Shown piece after piece: positions 16,821 through 25,093 of a stretch of 40,090 bases of DNA; within the stretch, counting starts at the first letter, position 1, and the number at the start of each line of letters is the position of its first letter. The translations under genes and the position numbers were made by a program. The DNA comes from Prochlorococcus sp. AG-347-G22. GTDB taxonomy: Bacteria; Cyanobacteriota; Cyanobacteriia; PCC-6307; Cyanobiaceae. The stretch covers positions 1-40,090 of the forward strand of contig QCBK01000013.1 in NCBI GenBank assembly GCA_003281635.1, in the 5' to 3' direction. Below the pieces are notes generated by a model, which saw only the letters and a program-made list of their open reading frames with translations, ran no database searches and was not told where the DNA came from.

Positions 16821-16958
16821 TCATAAAAAAATTAAATAGACAAATAAAAAGATTGCGATAAAAAAATAAACAAAAATCGTTCGCATAAATAATATTTTTG
16901 AAGATGAAATCAAAATCTTAATCACTTTATCGAAAAAAAAATTATCAATTCTTTTCAT
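16821..16958 (-). CDS. Single-helix microprotein (45 aa)
   Basis: ATG 16956-16958 is preceded by AGGAT. A Lys/Asp-containing amphipathic start (MKRIDNFFFDKVIKILIS) is followed by a long hydrophobic helix ending at the stop. It is divergent from the FAD2-like desaturase gene and may share its promoter region. Confidence 0.4.
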   Translation of the reverse strand: MKRIDNFFFDKVIKILISSSKILFMRTIFVYFFIAIFLFVYLIFL

Positions 16959-17030
16959 TATGAGATCCTGTGATGGATAATAAAATATATAAATTAGCTT
17001 TTATTTAAAAAATTCTTAACCAAAAAAAAT

Positions 17031-18197
17031 TTGAGTAATATAAAATTTTCAGGTCTTAAAGGCCAAGCGCTTGTAATAGAGGATAAAGATATCCCAAGCA
17101 TAAAAGAATTTAAGGATGTTATTCCAAAAAAATACCTTAAGTGCAATACCATATCTTCTTTAAGGTATCTTTTACAATCAGCTTTAATTCAATTATTAGT
17201 AGTTGCGATAGGGTTATCTATTCCATTTACCCCAACAATGATTCCAATTTGGATTATTTACGCATTACTATCAGGTACCACTGCAATGGGATTTTGGGTA
17301 ATTGCCCATGAATGTGGGCATGGAGCATTCTCTAAAAACAAGACATTGGAATCTATAACTGGTTATTTACTACATTCATTACTTCTAGTGCCTTATTTTT
17401 CTTGGCAGCGTTCTCATTCAGTTCATCATCGATTTACAAATAACATTACCAAAGGAGAAACTCACGTCCCTTTAGTCATTAAAGGAAATGGAGTTACAGA
17501 AAAAGTTGGTGGAGAAAAAGAATTACATTTTTCAAATTCCTTAGGTAAGAAAAATTATGGAATTCTTCAACTTGTTTTACATTTAATATTTGGCTGGCCT
17601 GCTTATTTACTTACGGGAAGTACAGGAGGTGTTAAATATGGAACTTCAAATCATTTTTGGCCAATTAAACCATTTTCTAAAGCATTATGGCCATCAATAT
17701 GGACCAAGAAAGTTTGGGTTTCAGATATTGGTGTAGGTTTGACATTATTGGGTATTTTTTATTTAGTCTTCAAGTATGGATTATTTCCAGTAATTGCTTT
17801 GTATTTTGGCCCTTTATTAGTGGTTAATTGTTGGCTAGTAGTTTATACATGGCTTCATCATACAGATTCAGATGTACCTCATCTTTCAAATACGGAATTT
17901 TCCTTTATGAGAGGAGCATTTCTATCTATTGACAGGCCTTACGGTAGAGTCCTTAATTTTCTTCACCATAATATAGGTTCTAGCCATGTCGTTCATCATG
18001 TATGTCCTACGATCCCTCATTATCATGCAAAAAAAGCAACAGTCTTAATTAAAAAAGCCTTTAAAAAAGCATATCTTTTTAATCCTGATCCAATACACAA
18101 AGCTCTATGGAATATTGCTTGCAATTGCGTTGCTGTTAAGTCAGACATCAAGAGAGGAAGATATTTATGGCAATCTTCATACAGAAAGTTGGATTAA
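17031..18197 (+). CDS. FAD2-like membrane fatty-acid desaturase
   Basis: This 388-aa protein has His boxes H93-ECGH97, H129-SVHH133 and H319-VVHH323. Surrounding motifs are those of plant and algal microsomal delta-12 desaturases: LLVPYFSWQRSHSVHHRFTN, ETHVPL, TWLHHTDSDVPH, DRPYG and IPHYHAKKAT. It would desaturate acyl chains on membrane glycerolipids. The start is TTG 17031. Eukaryote-type desaturases occur in other marine picocyanobacteria; transfer direction cannot be judged here. Confidence 0.9.
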   Translation: MSNIKFSGLKGQALVIEDKDIPSIKEFKDVIPKKYLKCNTISSLRYLLQSALIQLLVVAIGLSIPFTPTMIPIWIIYALLSGTTAMGFWVIAHECGHGAFSKNKTLESITGYLLHSLLLVPYFSWQRSHSVHHRFTNNITKGETHVPLVIKGNGVTEKVGGEKELHFSNSLGKKNYGILQLVLHLIFGWPAYLLTGSTGGVKYGTSNHFWPIKPFSKALWPSIWTKKVWVSDIGVGLTLLGIFYLVFKYGLFPVIALYFGPLLVVNCWLVVYTWLHHTDSDVPHLSNTEFSFMRGAFLSIDRPYGRVLNFLHHNIGSSHVVHHVCPTIPHYHAKKATVLIKKAFKKAYLFNPDPIHKALWNIACNCVAVKSDIKRGRYLWQSSYRKLD

Positions 18198-18313
18198 AAA
18201 CGCAATAAACATCTATTCTTTATCACATTTATTTACGCAAATCTGAAAAGAATATAAAAGAATTAGCATGAGCAAATTTTTCATCTTAGAAAATACCTAC
18301 ACGCAATAATTCT

Positions 18314-18475
18314 ATGAGTGGCGACAATTTGCATGGTAACCAACCTATTAAATTTTATTCGGAAAAAATAACACTTACAAAAATTGAATTATTGGAAAGA
18401 CAACTGAGTTTAGGCGAAAAAATATCAGATTTAGATCAAAAGCATAAAGAATGGAGTAAAAAACTTTCAGGTTGA
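18314..18475 (+). CDS. Small helical hypothetical protein (53 aa)
   Basis: ATG 18314-18316 to TGA 18473-18475. After a polar start the sequence is one long charged helix with heptad spacing (LTKIELLERQLSLGEKISDLDQKHKEW), a coiled-coil candidate. No family recognised. It lies between the desaturase and the convergent methyltransferase. Confidence 0.55.
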   Translation: MSGDNLHGNQPIKFYSEKITLTKIELLERQLSLGEKISDLDQKHKEWSKKLSG

Positions 18476-18525
18476 TTACAAAATCTGATTAATTTTAATA
18501 ACTTATTGATATTTGATTTAACTTA

Positions 18526-19143
18526 TCAAGAAACTTTTCTGTAAATTATTGACAAATTATTTGCAGGCATTTTAATAATATCCTCAAGAGAAAAACCATT
18601 TTTCTTACTCTCATCACAAACTTCCTCAAGATTTTTAATACCCCAAAGATTATTTTGCATTTTTAATGAATTATCGAAAAAATAATTACTTTCACTTGTA
18701 TGATTATTACAAATTTTAAATGGCCCATACAAAATTAAAAATTGTCCCTTACTAAGTAATTTCCCAGACTCTCTAAAGAGTGCTACAGTACAAGACCATC
18801 GTGCTACGTGAATCATATTTATAGAGACTATTCCTTGCAAAGAATGAGCTAATCTCAATGGAATTTTCCAAGGAATTTTTTCTACATCAATCTCAAGAGG
18901 CTGGGGCATTTTCTTAGTTAAGTCTTCATACTCAATCCAAGAACTTATACTTTTTCTATGAACTAACTCTGGATCACTTGTTTGCCAAATTATTTCAGGA
19001 AAGCGTTTTTGAAAAACCACTCCATGTTCACCGCTGCCACTCCCGATTTCCAATACTGCTCCTTTTTTTATAATTCTGGAAAGTACATCACCAATGCAGT
19101 CTCTATTTCTTTGAGTTGCTGGAAAAAAAAGTCTATAATCCAA
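18526..19143 (-). CDS. SAM-dependent methyltransferase, DUF938 family
   Basis: This 205-aa protein starts with FFPATQRNRDCIGDVL, typical of DUF938, followed by the SAM-binding motif VLEIGSGSGEHGVVF (about 30-44). Further matches are WQTSDPE, LQGIVSINMIHVARW and FLILYGPFK. Substrate unknown. The start is TTG 19141-19143, needed to keep the full N-terminal motif. Confidence 0.88.
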   Translation of the reverse strand: MDYRLFFPATQRNRDCIGDVLSRIIKKGAVLEIGSGSGEHGVVFQKRFPEIIWQTSDPELVHRKSISSWIEYEDLTKKMPQPLEIDVEKIPWKIPLRLAHSLQGIVSINMIHVARWSCTVALFRESGKLLSKGQFLILYGPFKICNNHTSESNYFFDNSLKMQNNLWGIKNLEEVCDESKKNGFSLEDIIKMPANNLSIIYRKVS

Positions 19144-19192
19144 AATTAAAAATTAGGCGCTTCCGTAAAAAGGATAATTCTAAAATCCTTGA

Positions 19193-19303
19193 TTATTTAA
19201 CCCTTCTCAATTTAGGAGACTTGAAAAACATTATTTTAAGGCTGAAGAATAAAATTGAAATTGTAAGAGCAGGCAAGATATAAAGTATTAAATCAGAACT
19301 CAT
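19193..19303 (-). CDS. Single-helix microprotein (36 aa, possibly 47)
   Basis: ATG 19301-19303 gives a membrane helix (LILYILPALTISILFFSLKIMFF) and a basic end (KSPKLRRVK). An upstream in-frame ATG at 19334-19336 would add 11 residues; the shorter form has a purine-rich ribosome-like site upstream. Confidence 0.4.
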   Translation of the reverse strand: MSSDLILYILPALTISILFFSLKIMFFKSPKLRRVK

Positions 19304-19436
19304 TAGAGAAGGAATCCTTCCAAAAATCAAATGCATGTAGTAAGAAGCGAATGACATAAATTCGTATATAGCTAATTTATTAATAGCAATTATTTAAATT
19401 CTAAAAACTACTTTTAGTCAAAAACCAAAAATTATC

Positions 19437-19474
19437 AAAAAAAGAGTCAGCCTGTATCCCTACTAGCTGACTCT
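19437..19474 (-). terminator. Orphan terminator, minus strand
   Basis: A 9-bp stem (AGAGTCAGC / GCTGACTCT) with a 14-nt loop is followed on the minus strand by seven Ts. No minus-strand ORF lies between it and the hli promoter region, so it may end a short RNA transcribed from about 19530-19600. The rest of the 19304-19716 gap holds only this and the NtcA-type promoter. Confidence 0.5.
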
Positions 19475-19592
19475 ATTAATATACTAAATTAAATTACCTT
19501 TTAATGAGGATATACTTCTAAAAATACAAGTTAAAAATCCTATATTTTTTTTCAGATTAAAAAAAAAGAAAAAAAAATGAAACGCCGTTAAT

Positions 19593-19633
19593 GTATTTAT
19601 CGATACATATCTGTAGCAGTTTTTAAATATCCT
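19593..19633 (+). promoter_or_regulatory. NtcA-type promoter of the hli pair
   Basis: GTA (19593-19595), 8 nt, TAC (19604-19606) match the NtcA consensus and sit inside a larger inverted repeat (ATGTAT ... ATACAT). A TAN3T -10 box, TATCCT (19628-19633), follows at 21 nt, the normal spacing for NtcA-activated class II promoters. This predicts induction of the two hli genes in nitrogen stress. Confidence 0.6.
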
Positions 19634-19716
19634 GACAAAAAAAGGGCTAAATCCTCAATTTTCTTTACATTATTAAATAAATATGTTATATTTTTTAACA
19701 AATTACATCAAAAAAA

Positions 19717-19824
19717 ATGACTCCAGAAGCAGAACGTTTTAACGGTTGGGCAGCAATGCTAGGTTTTGTTGCAGCGGTTGGTGCCTATGTCACAACAGGC
19801 CAGATCATTCCAGGTTGGTTCTAA
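19717..19824 (+). CDS. hli: High-light-inducible protein, minimal form (35 aa)
   Basis: This is a minimal single-helix chlorophyll a/b-binding-family protein. ERFNGWAAMLGFVAAVGAYVTTGQ holds the Hli motif E-x-x-N-G-x-x-A-M-x-G-F with Glu and Asn as expected chlorophyll ligands, ending TGQIIPGWF. Hli proteins bind chlorophyll and carotenoid in thylakoids and protect photosystem assembly under light or nutrient stress. Its stop overlaps the next start (TAATG), so the pair is translationally coupled. Confidence 0.92.
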   Translation: MTPEAERFNGWAAMLGFVAAVGAYVTTGQIIPGWF

Positions 19825-19964
19825 TGAAAAAAAACGAACCAAAAGTAATAGAAAAAGAAAAAATCGTTGCTGAGAAGCTAAACGGTAGATTCGCAATGTT
19901 AGGCTTTGTTGCATTAGTTGGAGCATATTTAACTACAGGTCAAATCATTCCTGGTTTCATCTAA
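19824..19964 (+). CDS. hli: High-light-inducible protein (46 aa)
   Basis: A charged N-terminal extension (MKKNEPKVIEKEKIVA) precedes EKLNGRFAMLGFVALVGAYLTTGQIIPGFI, the conserved Hli helix with E-x-L-N-G-R-x-A-M-x-G-F. It is coupled to the preceding minimal hli and followed by a strong terminator, so the pair forms one short transcript. Hli proteins can pair through their helices, so the two may form a heterodimer (inference). Confidence 0.93.
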   Translation: MKKNEPKVIEKEKIVAEKLNGRFAMLGFVALVGAYLTTGQIIPGFI

Positions 19965-19986
19965 TATAAGTTTTAAATTTTTTATA

Positions 19987-20021
19987 AAAGCCTAATCTAT
20001 AACTGGATTAGGTTTTTTTTT
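19987..20021 (+). terminator. Rho-independent terminator of the hli pair
   Basis: CCTAATC (19991-19997) and GATTAGG (20006-20012) form a 7-bp stem with an 8-nt loop, followed by nine Ts. Confidence 0.85.
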
Positions 20022-20227
20022 GATAATGGAAATTCTGTAATAATTGAGCTTTGAATTATACTGTTACGGAAAAATATCTTCTAAATTAGTATTATTTAAG
20101 ATTCTCATTAATAAAATTAGATTCAATTTATTCAGATACATCACAATTTGCATGTCATTTTAGAGAGATTTCTTATAAATACCAAAATAAATACTGGAGA
20201 GAAAGATCTCGAGTCGAGGGAGGAAAT

Positions 20228-20262
20228 AATAATAATATTCAAATAATATTATTATTTTTTTC
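20228..20262 (+). terminator. AT-only hairpin with T tract
   Basis: AATAATAATATT (20228-20239) and AATATTATTATT (20245-20256) form a 12-bp A/T-only stem before a T run. Upstream, 20195-20225 is purine- and GC-rich (GAGAGAAAGATCTCGAGTCGAGGGAGG), so a short RNA may end here. No ORF is present between 20022 and 20227. Confidence 0.4.
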
Positions 20263-20321
20263 TTTAAACTAAAATTTTTTATTAATTAATGCTATCGTTA
20301 TCGAGATAATTCGAGGAGTTA

Positions 20322-20450
20322 ATGAGAGTAAAGCTTGAACCGGAAACAGCTTTTATTGGTAAGAAGTTTGCATATATATTTCTAGGAATAATATTTATCT
20401 TAAATGCCATAACTTTTACTTGGTTTTTCTTATTTTCAAATTTAAAATAA
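20322..20450 (+). CDS. Single-helix microprotein (42 aa)
   Basis: ATG 20322-20324 follows a GAGGAG ribosome site. The 42 residues have a charged start (MRVKLEPETAFIGKKF) and one membrane helix (YIFLGIIFILNAITFTWFFLF). The good ribosome site and its place between hli genes make a thylakoid role conceivable, but there is no motif to prove it. Confidence 0.55.
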   Translation: MRVKLEPETAFIGKKFAYIFLGIIFILNAITFTWFFLFSNLK

Positions 20451-20540
20451 TCTTTGAAAAGTGAATTTGTCTAAAATAAAATCTAATTATTTAAAAGACT
20501 AAAGGTTCAACAAAAAGATTAAAAAACAGTAATTTAGTTA

Positions 20541-20747
20541 CTAAAAAATTCCTGGAATGATCTGTCCTGTTGTTACATAAGCGCCTAATAGTGCAACGAA
20601 ACCAACCATAGCCCATCTACCATTAACTTTTTCTGCATTTTGAGGATATCCATCGTAAGAAACAGTTTCGTCAATATAAGGCCTAGTTTCTGATGGGAAC
20701 ATATTTTGCCTTCCACCTGATTCTGTAGTAACTCCTGATTTTGTCAT
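20541..20747 (-). CDS. hli: High-light-inducible protein (68 aa)
   Basis: A ~38-residue polar N-terminal extension precedes AEKVNGRWAMVGFVALLGAYVTTGQIIPGIF, the full Hli helix. It is convergent with the small gene at 20322 and separate from the hli pair at 19717-19964. The long polar extension distinguishes it from the minimal Hli and may select a different photosystem partner. Confidence 0.93.
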   Translation of the reverse strand: MTKSGVTTESGGRQNMFPSETRPYIDETVSYDGYPQNAEKVNGRWAMVGFVALLGAYVTTGQIIPGIF

Positions 20748-20992
20748 TAAAAATATGATAATTGTTAATTAAAGTAACACGAATATTAACTTTTGTAAAC
20801 CAAAATCTACAAGAATTTTTCCTCTGAGCGTTTGTATAAGTCATTATGTGACATTTCTGTTTAAAAAAAAGAATAACGATCCGCATTTTTTAATCAAACA
20901 ACTTTTTGTTAACAAATTCGCAGGTCGATCACTAAAAATAAGCATTTATACTCACAATAAGTAATTTTACTTAGTAAGATAGTAATAGCATT

Positions 20993-21085
20993 TAGGAAGT
21001 GCTTAGCTGGTTAACACAGAAAATCTGCATTAACTAGGTCGTCATGAGCTTGCCAGTGGGATACTTGCAAGCTCTTTCAATTTTA
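20993..21085 (+). ncRNA. Candidate small RNA: 5' hairpin plus terminator hairpin
   Basis: A first stem pairs CTGGTTAA with TTAACTAG around an inner CAGA/TCTG. A second stem pairs GAGCTTGC (21046-21053) with GCAAGCTC (21067-21074), followed by TTTCAATTTT. A TAGTAAT -10-like box at 20980 would place the 5' end near 20993. It contains no ORF, and its GC content exceeds the flanks. It resembles the size and layout of picocyanobacterial Yfr RNAs, but I cannot match it to a named one. Confidence 0.5.
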
Positions 21086-21208
21086 AAGGCTAGTAATATA
21101 TCAAGCGTAAAGAGTGTTATTTGAAATTTTTAATAAAACCTTGAAGACACCAAACCAAAGTCAAAAACTTATTTATTTGCTAAATAGAAAATATATTGAA
21201 CAAAATGT

Positions 21209-21304
21209 ATGTCTTTGGATTTTATTCTGATTCCATCTTGTATTTTAATTATCCTTTTTCTTTTAAATAGAGAAAATATGTTCTATAAAAAATCAAAAGA
21301 TTAA
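21209..21304 (+). CDS. Single-helix microprotein (31 aa)
   Basis: One membrane helix (FILIPSCILIILFLL) is followed by a basic tail (NRENMFYKKSKD). Typical of the microproteins in this window; no ribosome site is obvious. The rest of 21086-21440 holds nothing else I can support. Confidence 0.35.
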   Translation: MSLDFILIPSCILIILFLLNRENMFYKKSKD

Positions 21305-21440
21305 ATAATATCATTATTCTAAAAAATCTTAATACTAAAGATCTAAAGATCGAAAAACTTTATTATCTTGTTAAAAATAATAGGGTTTTTCAAAACCACC
21401 TTAAAAGACTTTTTAAACCTTAGAGGATTTAGTGCAGAAA

Positions 21441-21560
21441 CTATACCAACTTTTTTCTTAAAATTAATTTATCCCAATAAAGTTTTGAATTATTAATTTG
21501 ATTTATTTTTTGTCGACAATGAATGCAATTGCATTCGTATATTAAAGTTTCATTTTTCAT
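21441..21560 (-). CDS. Small cysteine-containing protein (39 aa)
   Basis: ATG 21558-21560 to TAG 21441-21443. The N-terminal part holds YECNCIHCRQKI, a C-x-C-x2-C cluster able to bind zinc or a cluster with an extra ligand (His is adjacent). The remainder is basic and helical. No homologue recognised. Confidence 0.45.
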   Translation of the reverse strand: MKNETLIYECNCIHCRQKINQINNSKLYWDKLILRKKLV

Positions 21561-21746
21561 GCTTTAACTCTTTTTTTAAAGAAACCAAATTTCTTGTTTT
21601 ATTGCAAGTGTTAATAAATTATTTTTCTAATTTATTATTGAAATTTAAAAAATGAAAACTTTTTTTAACCAAAAATTCATAATGGTTTCTAAATCATTGA
21701 TATTTTATAATGTTAAAAAAGACAGTAAAAAACAAATAAATTTCTT

Positions 21747-22952
21747 TTGAAACTTTCAAATCAATCACTAATTAAAAAAACCATTAATAAAGTAACTACA
21801 CCTTGGTATTCAATACCATTAATAGATAGATGGTTGTTAGGGCAAATAATTCCTCCCATGATATTTGCTATTTCTGCTTTTACCGTTATTTCATTATCTG
21901 TTGGGGTCATGTTTGATCTTATAAGGAAAATAGTTGAATACGGTTTGCCTTTATTTTTAGCTTTAAAAGTTCTTATTTTTAGTTTGCCCAGCTTTTTAGT
22001 TTTATCATTCCCAATGGCAGTTTTGCTTTCAACATTATTAGCCTATGGAAAATTATCAAATAATTCTGAATTGTTAGCATTGAAATCTTTAGGCGTAAAA
22101 ACTTCAAGGATCATTTCTCCAGCTATTGCTATTTCAATATTCATGACAGGATTGACTTTTTACTTTAATGATAATTTAGTGCCGGAAAGTAATAAGTTAG
22201 CTGAAACTACATTAAGAGCAGGAATAGGAAGTTCTTTCAGCGAAGAAAATGGAAAAGAAAACATTATGTTTTCAAGATACGGATCCAGAATAAATTCCGA
22301 GACTAAAAAACCAACAAAAAATAATTCTAAACTCACTCATATTTTTTATTCTCAATGGTACGAAAACAAAATCATGAAAAACGTTACAGTATTAGATTTT
22401 TCCAGAGAAGATTTTCAACAAATTTTAAGAGCAAATACCGGAAGATTTGACAAAAAAAGTTCTTCCTGGATATTTTCTGAAGGGAGTATTGTATCAATTG
22501 ATTCAGGCGGACAAACTACAAATATTCAATTTAAAGAATATACATATCCATTTGTGGAAGGTCCTATGGAGCTAGCAAAAGTGCCTAAGGATGCCAATGA
22601 AATGACTCTAAAGCAGGCCATACAAGCAGAAAAAATTTATAAAAAAACTGGGAATTTAAAGGAGGTTAGAAGAATTAAAGTCCGCATTCAAGAAAAATTT
22701 ACTTTACCTTTCGCATGCTTAGTCTTTGGTTTAATAGGAAGCAGTCTGGGATCTAAATCAAATTTAAGATCTTCAAAAAGTCAGGGATTTGGATTGAGCG
22801 TAATTCTTATATTAATTTATTATGTAATGTCATTTATATTTAGTTCGTTCGGAGTAAAAGGGATTTTACCTCCAATTTTTGCTGCATGGTTACCTGTCTT
22901 AATTTCTCTGGGAGGGGGGATTTATTTATTAAGAAAAGCAAACTCTTTTTAA
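21747..22952 (+). CDS. LptF/LptG-family permease (YjgP/YjgQ)
   Basis: This 401-aa protein has the family layout: three N-terminal helices (DRWLLGQIIPPMIFAISAF starts the first), a conserved LSFPMAVLLSTLLAYGKLSNNSELLALKSLG segment with the coupling helix, a periplasmic beta-rich domain (~residues 150-290) and three C-terminal helices. With LptB it extracts lipopolysaccharide from the inner membrane; picocyanobacteria usually have one such gene. The start is TTG 21747. Confidence 0.9.
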   Translation: MKLSNQSLIKKTINKVTTPWYSIPLIDRWLLGQIIPPMIFAISAFTVISLSVGVMFDLIRKIVEYGLPLFLALKVLIFSLPSFLVLSFPMAVLLSTLLAYGKLSNNSELLALKSLGVKTSRIISPAIAISIFMTGLTFYFNDNLVPESNKLAETTLRAGIGSSFSEENGKENIMFSRYGSRINSETKKPTKNNSKLTHIFYSQWYENKIMKNVTVLDFSREDFQQILRANTGRFDKKSSSWIFSEGSIVSIDSGGQTTNIQFKEYTYPFVEGPMELAKVPKDANEMTLKQAIQAEKIYKKTGNLKEVRRIKVRIQEKFTLPFACLVFGLIGSSLGSKSNLRSSKSQGFGLSVILILIYYVMSFIFSSFGVKGILPPIFAAWLPVLISLGGGIYLLRKANSF

Positions 22953-23002
22953 ATATTTTAAGAACAAAAATAAAAATAAAATTTTTTATAAATTTCTTTT
23001 AC

Positions 23003-23028
23003 AAATAAAGACTTTTTAATCTTTATTT
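23003..23028. terminator. Hairpin between convergent genes
   Basis: AAATAAAGA / TCTTTATTT, a 9-bp stem with 8-nt loop, lies between lptF/G and the convergent DUF1543 gene and overlaps the latter's stop codon. It may act for both strands, although T tracts are poor. Confidence 0.35.
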
Positions 23029-23607
23029 CTCATCTATTTTTTGATAACCATACCAATCAGGATAGTTGTTTTCTTCAATAAAGTTTTTATCTGGAGTTAA
23101 TTTTATTTCCCAACTATCTATTTTTTTTATTATTTCACAATCATCGCAACTAATTAATGTTTCTAAGAAAGAAATATCATCTTTATGCTTTTTTTTAAAG
23201 CCAATAAGCCATTTAGATTTAGCTATATTTTTTGCCTCTAATTTATTTGAAGCTATAACTAATCCAAACTCATGTTTTTCTTGCATAGAACTTGGATCGT
23301 AGCCTCCAATATTGACGAACCATAAATTCTTTTTGGTTTTACTTTTATAAGAAAATTTGTTTTTTTTAATTTTCAAATTTTCAACACTAATAAGATTTAT
23401 TTTGTAACCATCTATGTATTGGATTTTTTTATAGCTATCGATATGTAAACCTTTTGAAGATCCAAACCAATCCTTTCTTAAAGTATCGTATGTGTCTTCA
23501 ATTTTAGAGCCTACAACCCATCTAACATCATGTAATTCAATATTAGCTTTTTCCGCTCTCCCTCCAAGCACAAACAAATAAAGAAAATTATTTTCTAAAT
23601 TTTTCAC
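23023..23607 (-). CDS. DUF1543 repeat protein
   Basis: This 194-aa protein holds two copies of the DUF1543 unit. The first is FLYLFVLGGRAEKANIELHD..WVVGSKIEDTYDTLRKDWFG with HIDSYKKI. The second is WFVNIGGYDPSSMQEKHEFGLVIASNKLEAKNIAKSKWL, ending at the acidic HKDD. Its function is unknown. The start is GTG 23605-23607. Confidence 0.88.
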   Translation of the reverse strand: MKNLENNFLYLFVLGGRAEKANIELHDVRWVVGSKIEDTYDTLRKDWFGSSKGLHIDSYKKIQYIDGYKINLISVENLKIKKNKFSYKSKTKKNLWFVNIGGYDPSSMQEKHEFGLVIASNKLEAKNIAKSKWLIGFKKKHKDDISFLETLISCDDCEIIKKIDSWEIKLTPDKNFIEENNYPDWYGYQKIDEK

Positions 23608-23692
23608 TTTTAATAAATAAAATTTACTAATACTTTAATTTAAAATATCGAGAGTTAATTACCGAATTAGTTTTACTCAATCAGATATTTCC

Positions 23693-23836
23693 TTAATTAA
23701 ACCAACCTTTTTTCTTAGCTTTAACTTTTGGTGAAGTAAGAATCTTAGGAGCTTCGTCTACTCTACCTTTAATAATCATTAGAGGAACTATCGCCCATAG
23801 CGCTAAAAATAATATCCAAAAAAGATAAATGTTCAT
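23693..23836 (-). CDS. Small membrane protein (47 aa)
   Basis: An N-terminal membrane helix (YLFWILFLALWAIVPLMII) is followed by a basic Pro/Lys-rich tail (KGRVDEAPKILTSPKVKAKKKGWFN). Good helix/tail partition and a clean ATG support coding. Confidence 0.55.
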   Translation of the reverse strand: MNIYLFWILFLALWAIVPLMIIKGRVDEAPKILTSPKVKAKKKGWFN

Positions 23837-24181
23837 AATTAAAAATTTAATAAAACTATCTTAAAATCAATTAAATAAGATTCGTGAGTTTCTTTTTAAA
23901 GTCCCAGTTTAGATATAGAATAAAAAGTTATCTTTTTTTATTAAAGCTAATTATAAAATTTAATAGATTTGAAATAAATAATGTTGATAATTTCAGGAAA
24001 AAATAATGGAAATGATAAATTTTTAATAAATCAATTAAAAATGTTTGCACTCAACAAAACCACTGCTTTGCCTCAGGATGTATAGAGTGCATTTTCTATA
24101 ATGACACGATAAATTTTTTTTCGTGAATCTTTCTAAATCAAACTTTTGCTTATGTAAAATTAAAAAAAAACATTATATAGA
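23837..24181. other. 345-bp intergenic stretch
   Basis: AT-rich. One ORF of 34 codons (23981-24085, plus strand) is possible but has no motif, helix or clear ribosome site. No terminator or tRNA is seen. It probably carries the promoters of the divergent small genes on either side. Confidence 0.4.
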
Positions 24182-24337
24182 ATGAAAAAATGTGATTTAT
24201 GTGATGCGCCATATAAAACTCATTACAGAGTAAAATCCATTATTCATACGGACTGGATTTTTTGCTGTAAAGAATGTTGGTATCTAATTTCTAAACATAA
24301 AAATTATTCCTATGGTGGAACTCGAAAGTCAAAATAA
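24182..24337 (+). CDS. Small four-cysteine zinc-ribbon-like protein (51 aa)
   Basis: The sequence KKCDLCDAPYKTHYRV and then FCCKECWYLIS gives C-x2-C near the N-terminus and C-x2-C after ~25 residues, ending YSYGGTRK. The layout is a small treble-clef or ribbon zinc module; similar short proteins are, to my knowledge, common in marine picocyanobacteria. Role unknown. Confidence 0.7.
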   Translation: MKKCDLCDAPYKTHYRVKSIIHTDWIFCCKECWYLISKHKNYSYGGTRKSK

Positions 24338-24420
24338 TTAATTCCCCAGAAAACTAACTCATAAAAAAATAATCAAATAATACAAATAAACCAATTGTTT
24401 TGGACAAAGGATTTTACTTT

Positions 24421-24897
24421 TCAAAAAAAATCGTTAATTTCTTTTTTTATAGATTTATATCCTGAATTAATATCATTAATAAATTCATCTACTTCTTTTT
24501 TTATATTTTTATATTCATTAATTTTTTGTTTACTTTTCTTATAAAAAATTGATTCAAATTTTCCTGGACTTACCTCCTCAATCCAATATCCTGCTAAACA
24601 ATAAATTTGATTTGGAACAACAGTAATAATATATAAGTTTTTGGAATTTTTATATTGATCAATTATCTTATTAGCGAAATTACCTTTAGTTTTGTTAGTC
24701 CCAAATAGAGTAATATCTTTTGCTAATGACTTAAAATTCTTAGATAGATTCTTACTCTTTTCTAATGTATTTCTAGAAATTATTTTTTCTAGAGAATAAC
24801 AATAATCGAAAAAATTTGTATTTTCTCTTTTTGAAGGATAAATACTTATGAGGGAACTAAAAAGTAAAAAAGAAGTTAAAATAAATTTCTTAAACAT
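24421..24897 (-). CDS. Secreted or periplasmic hypothetical protein (158 aa)
   Basis: The N-terminus has a basic start and hydrophobic core (KKFILTSFLLFSSLISIYPS) like a Sec signal peptide. The mature part is Lys/Asn-rich, has two Cys residues (near 33 and 99) that could pair, and ends in a charged amphipathic helix. No domain recognised. Confidence 0.65.
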   Translation of the reverse strand: MFKKFILTSFLLFSSLISIYPSKRENTNFFDYCYSLEKIISRNTLEKSKNLSKNFKSLAKDITLFGTNKTKGNFANKIIDQYKNSKNLYIITVVPNQIYCLAGYWIEEVSPGKFESIFYKKSKQKINEYKNIKKEVDEFINDINSGYKSIKKEINDFF

Positions 24898-25093
24898 TTT
24901 ATTTTAATTAAATTTATCATTTCATAAATATAAAAAGACAATTCATAAATTACTATTAATTACCTTAAAAAGATTCACATTAATTAAAAAGATTTCTATT
25001 AATTGAGCTAAACCTCTTTGAGATAAATTTAAAAGTATTTTGGACCAATAAAGCATTTATCAAACGGTTAAAAATTTTTCTTATAATTAGATT

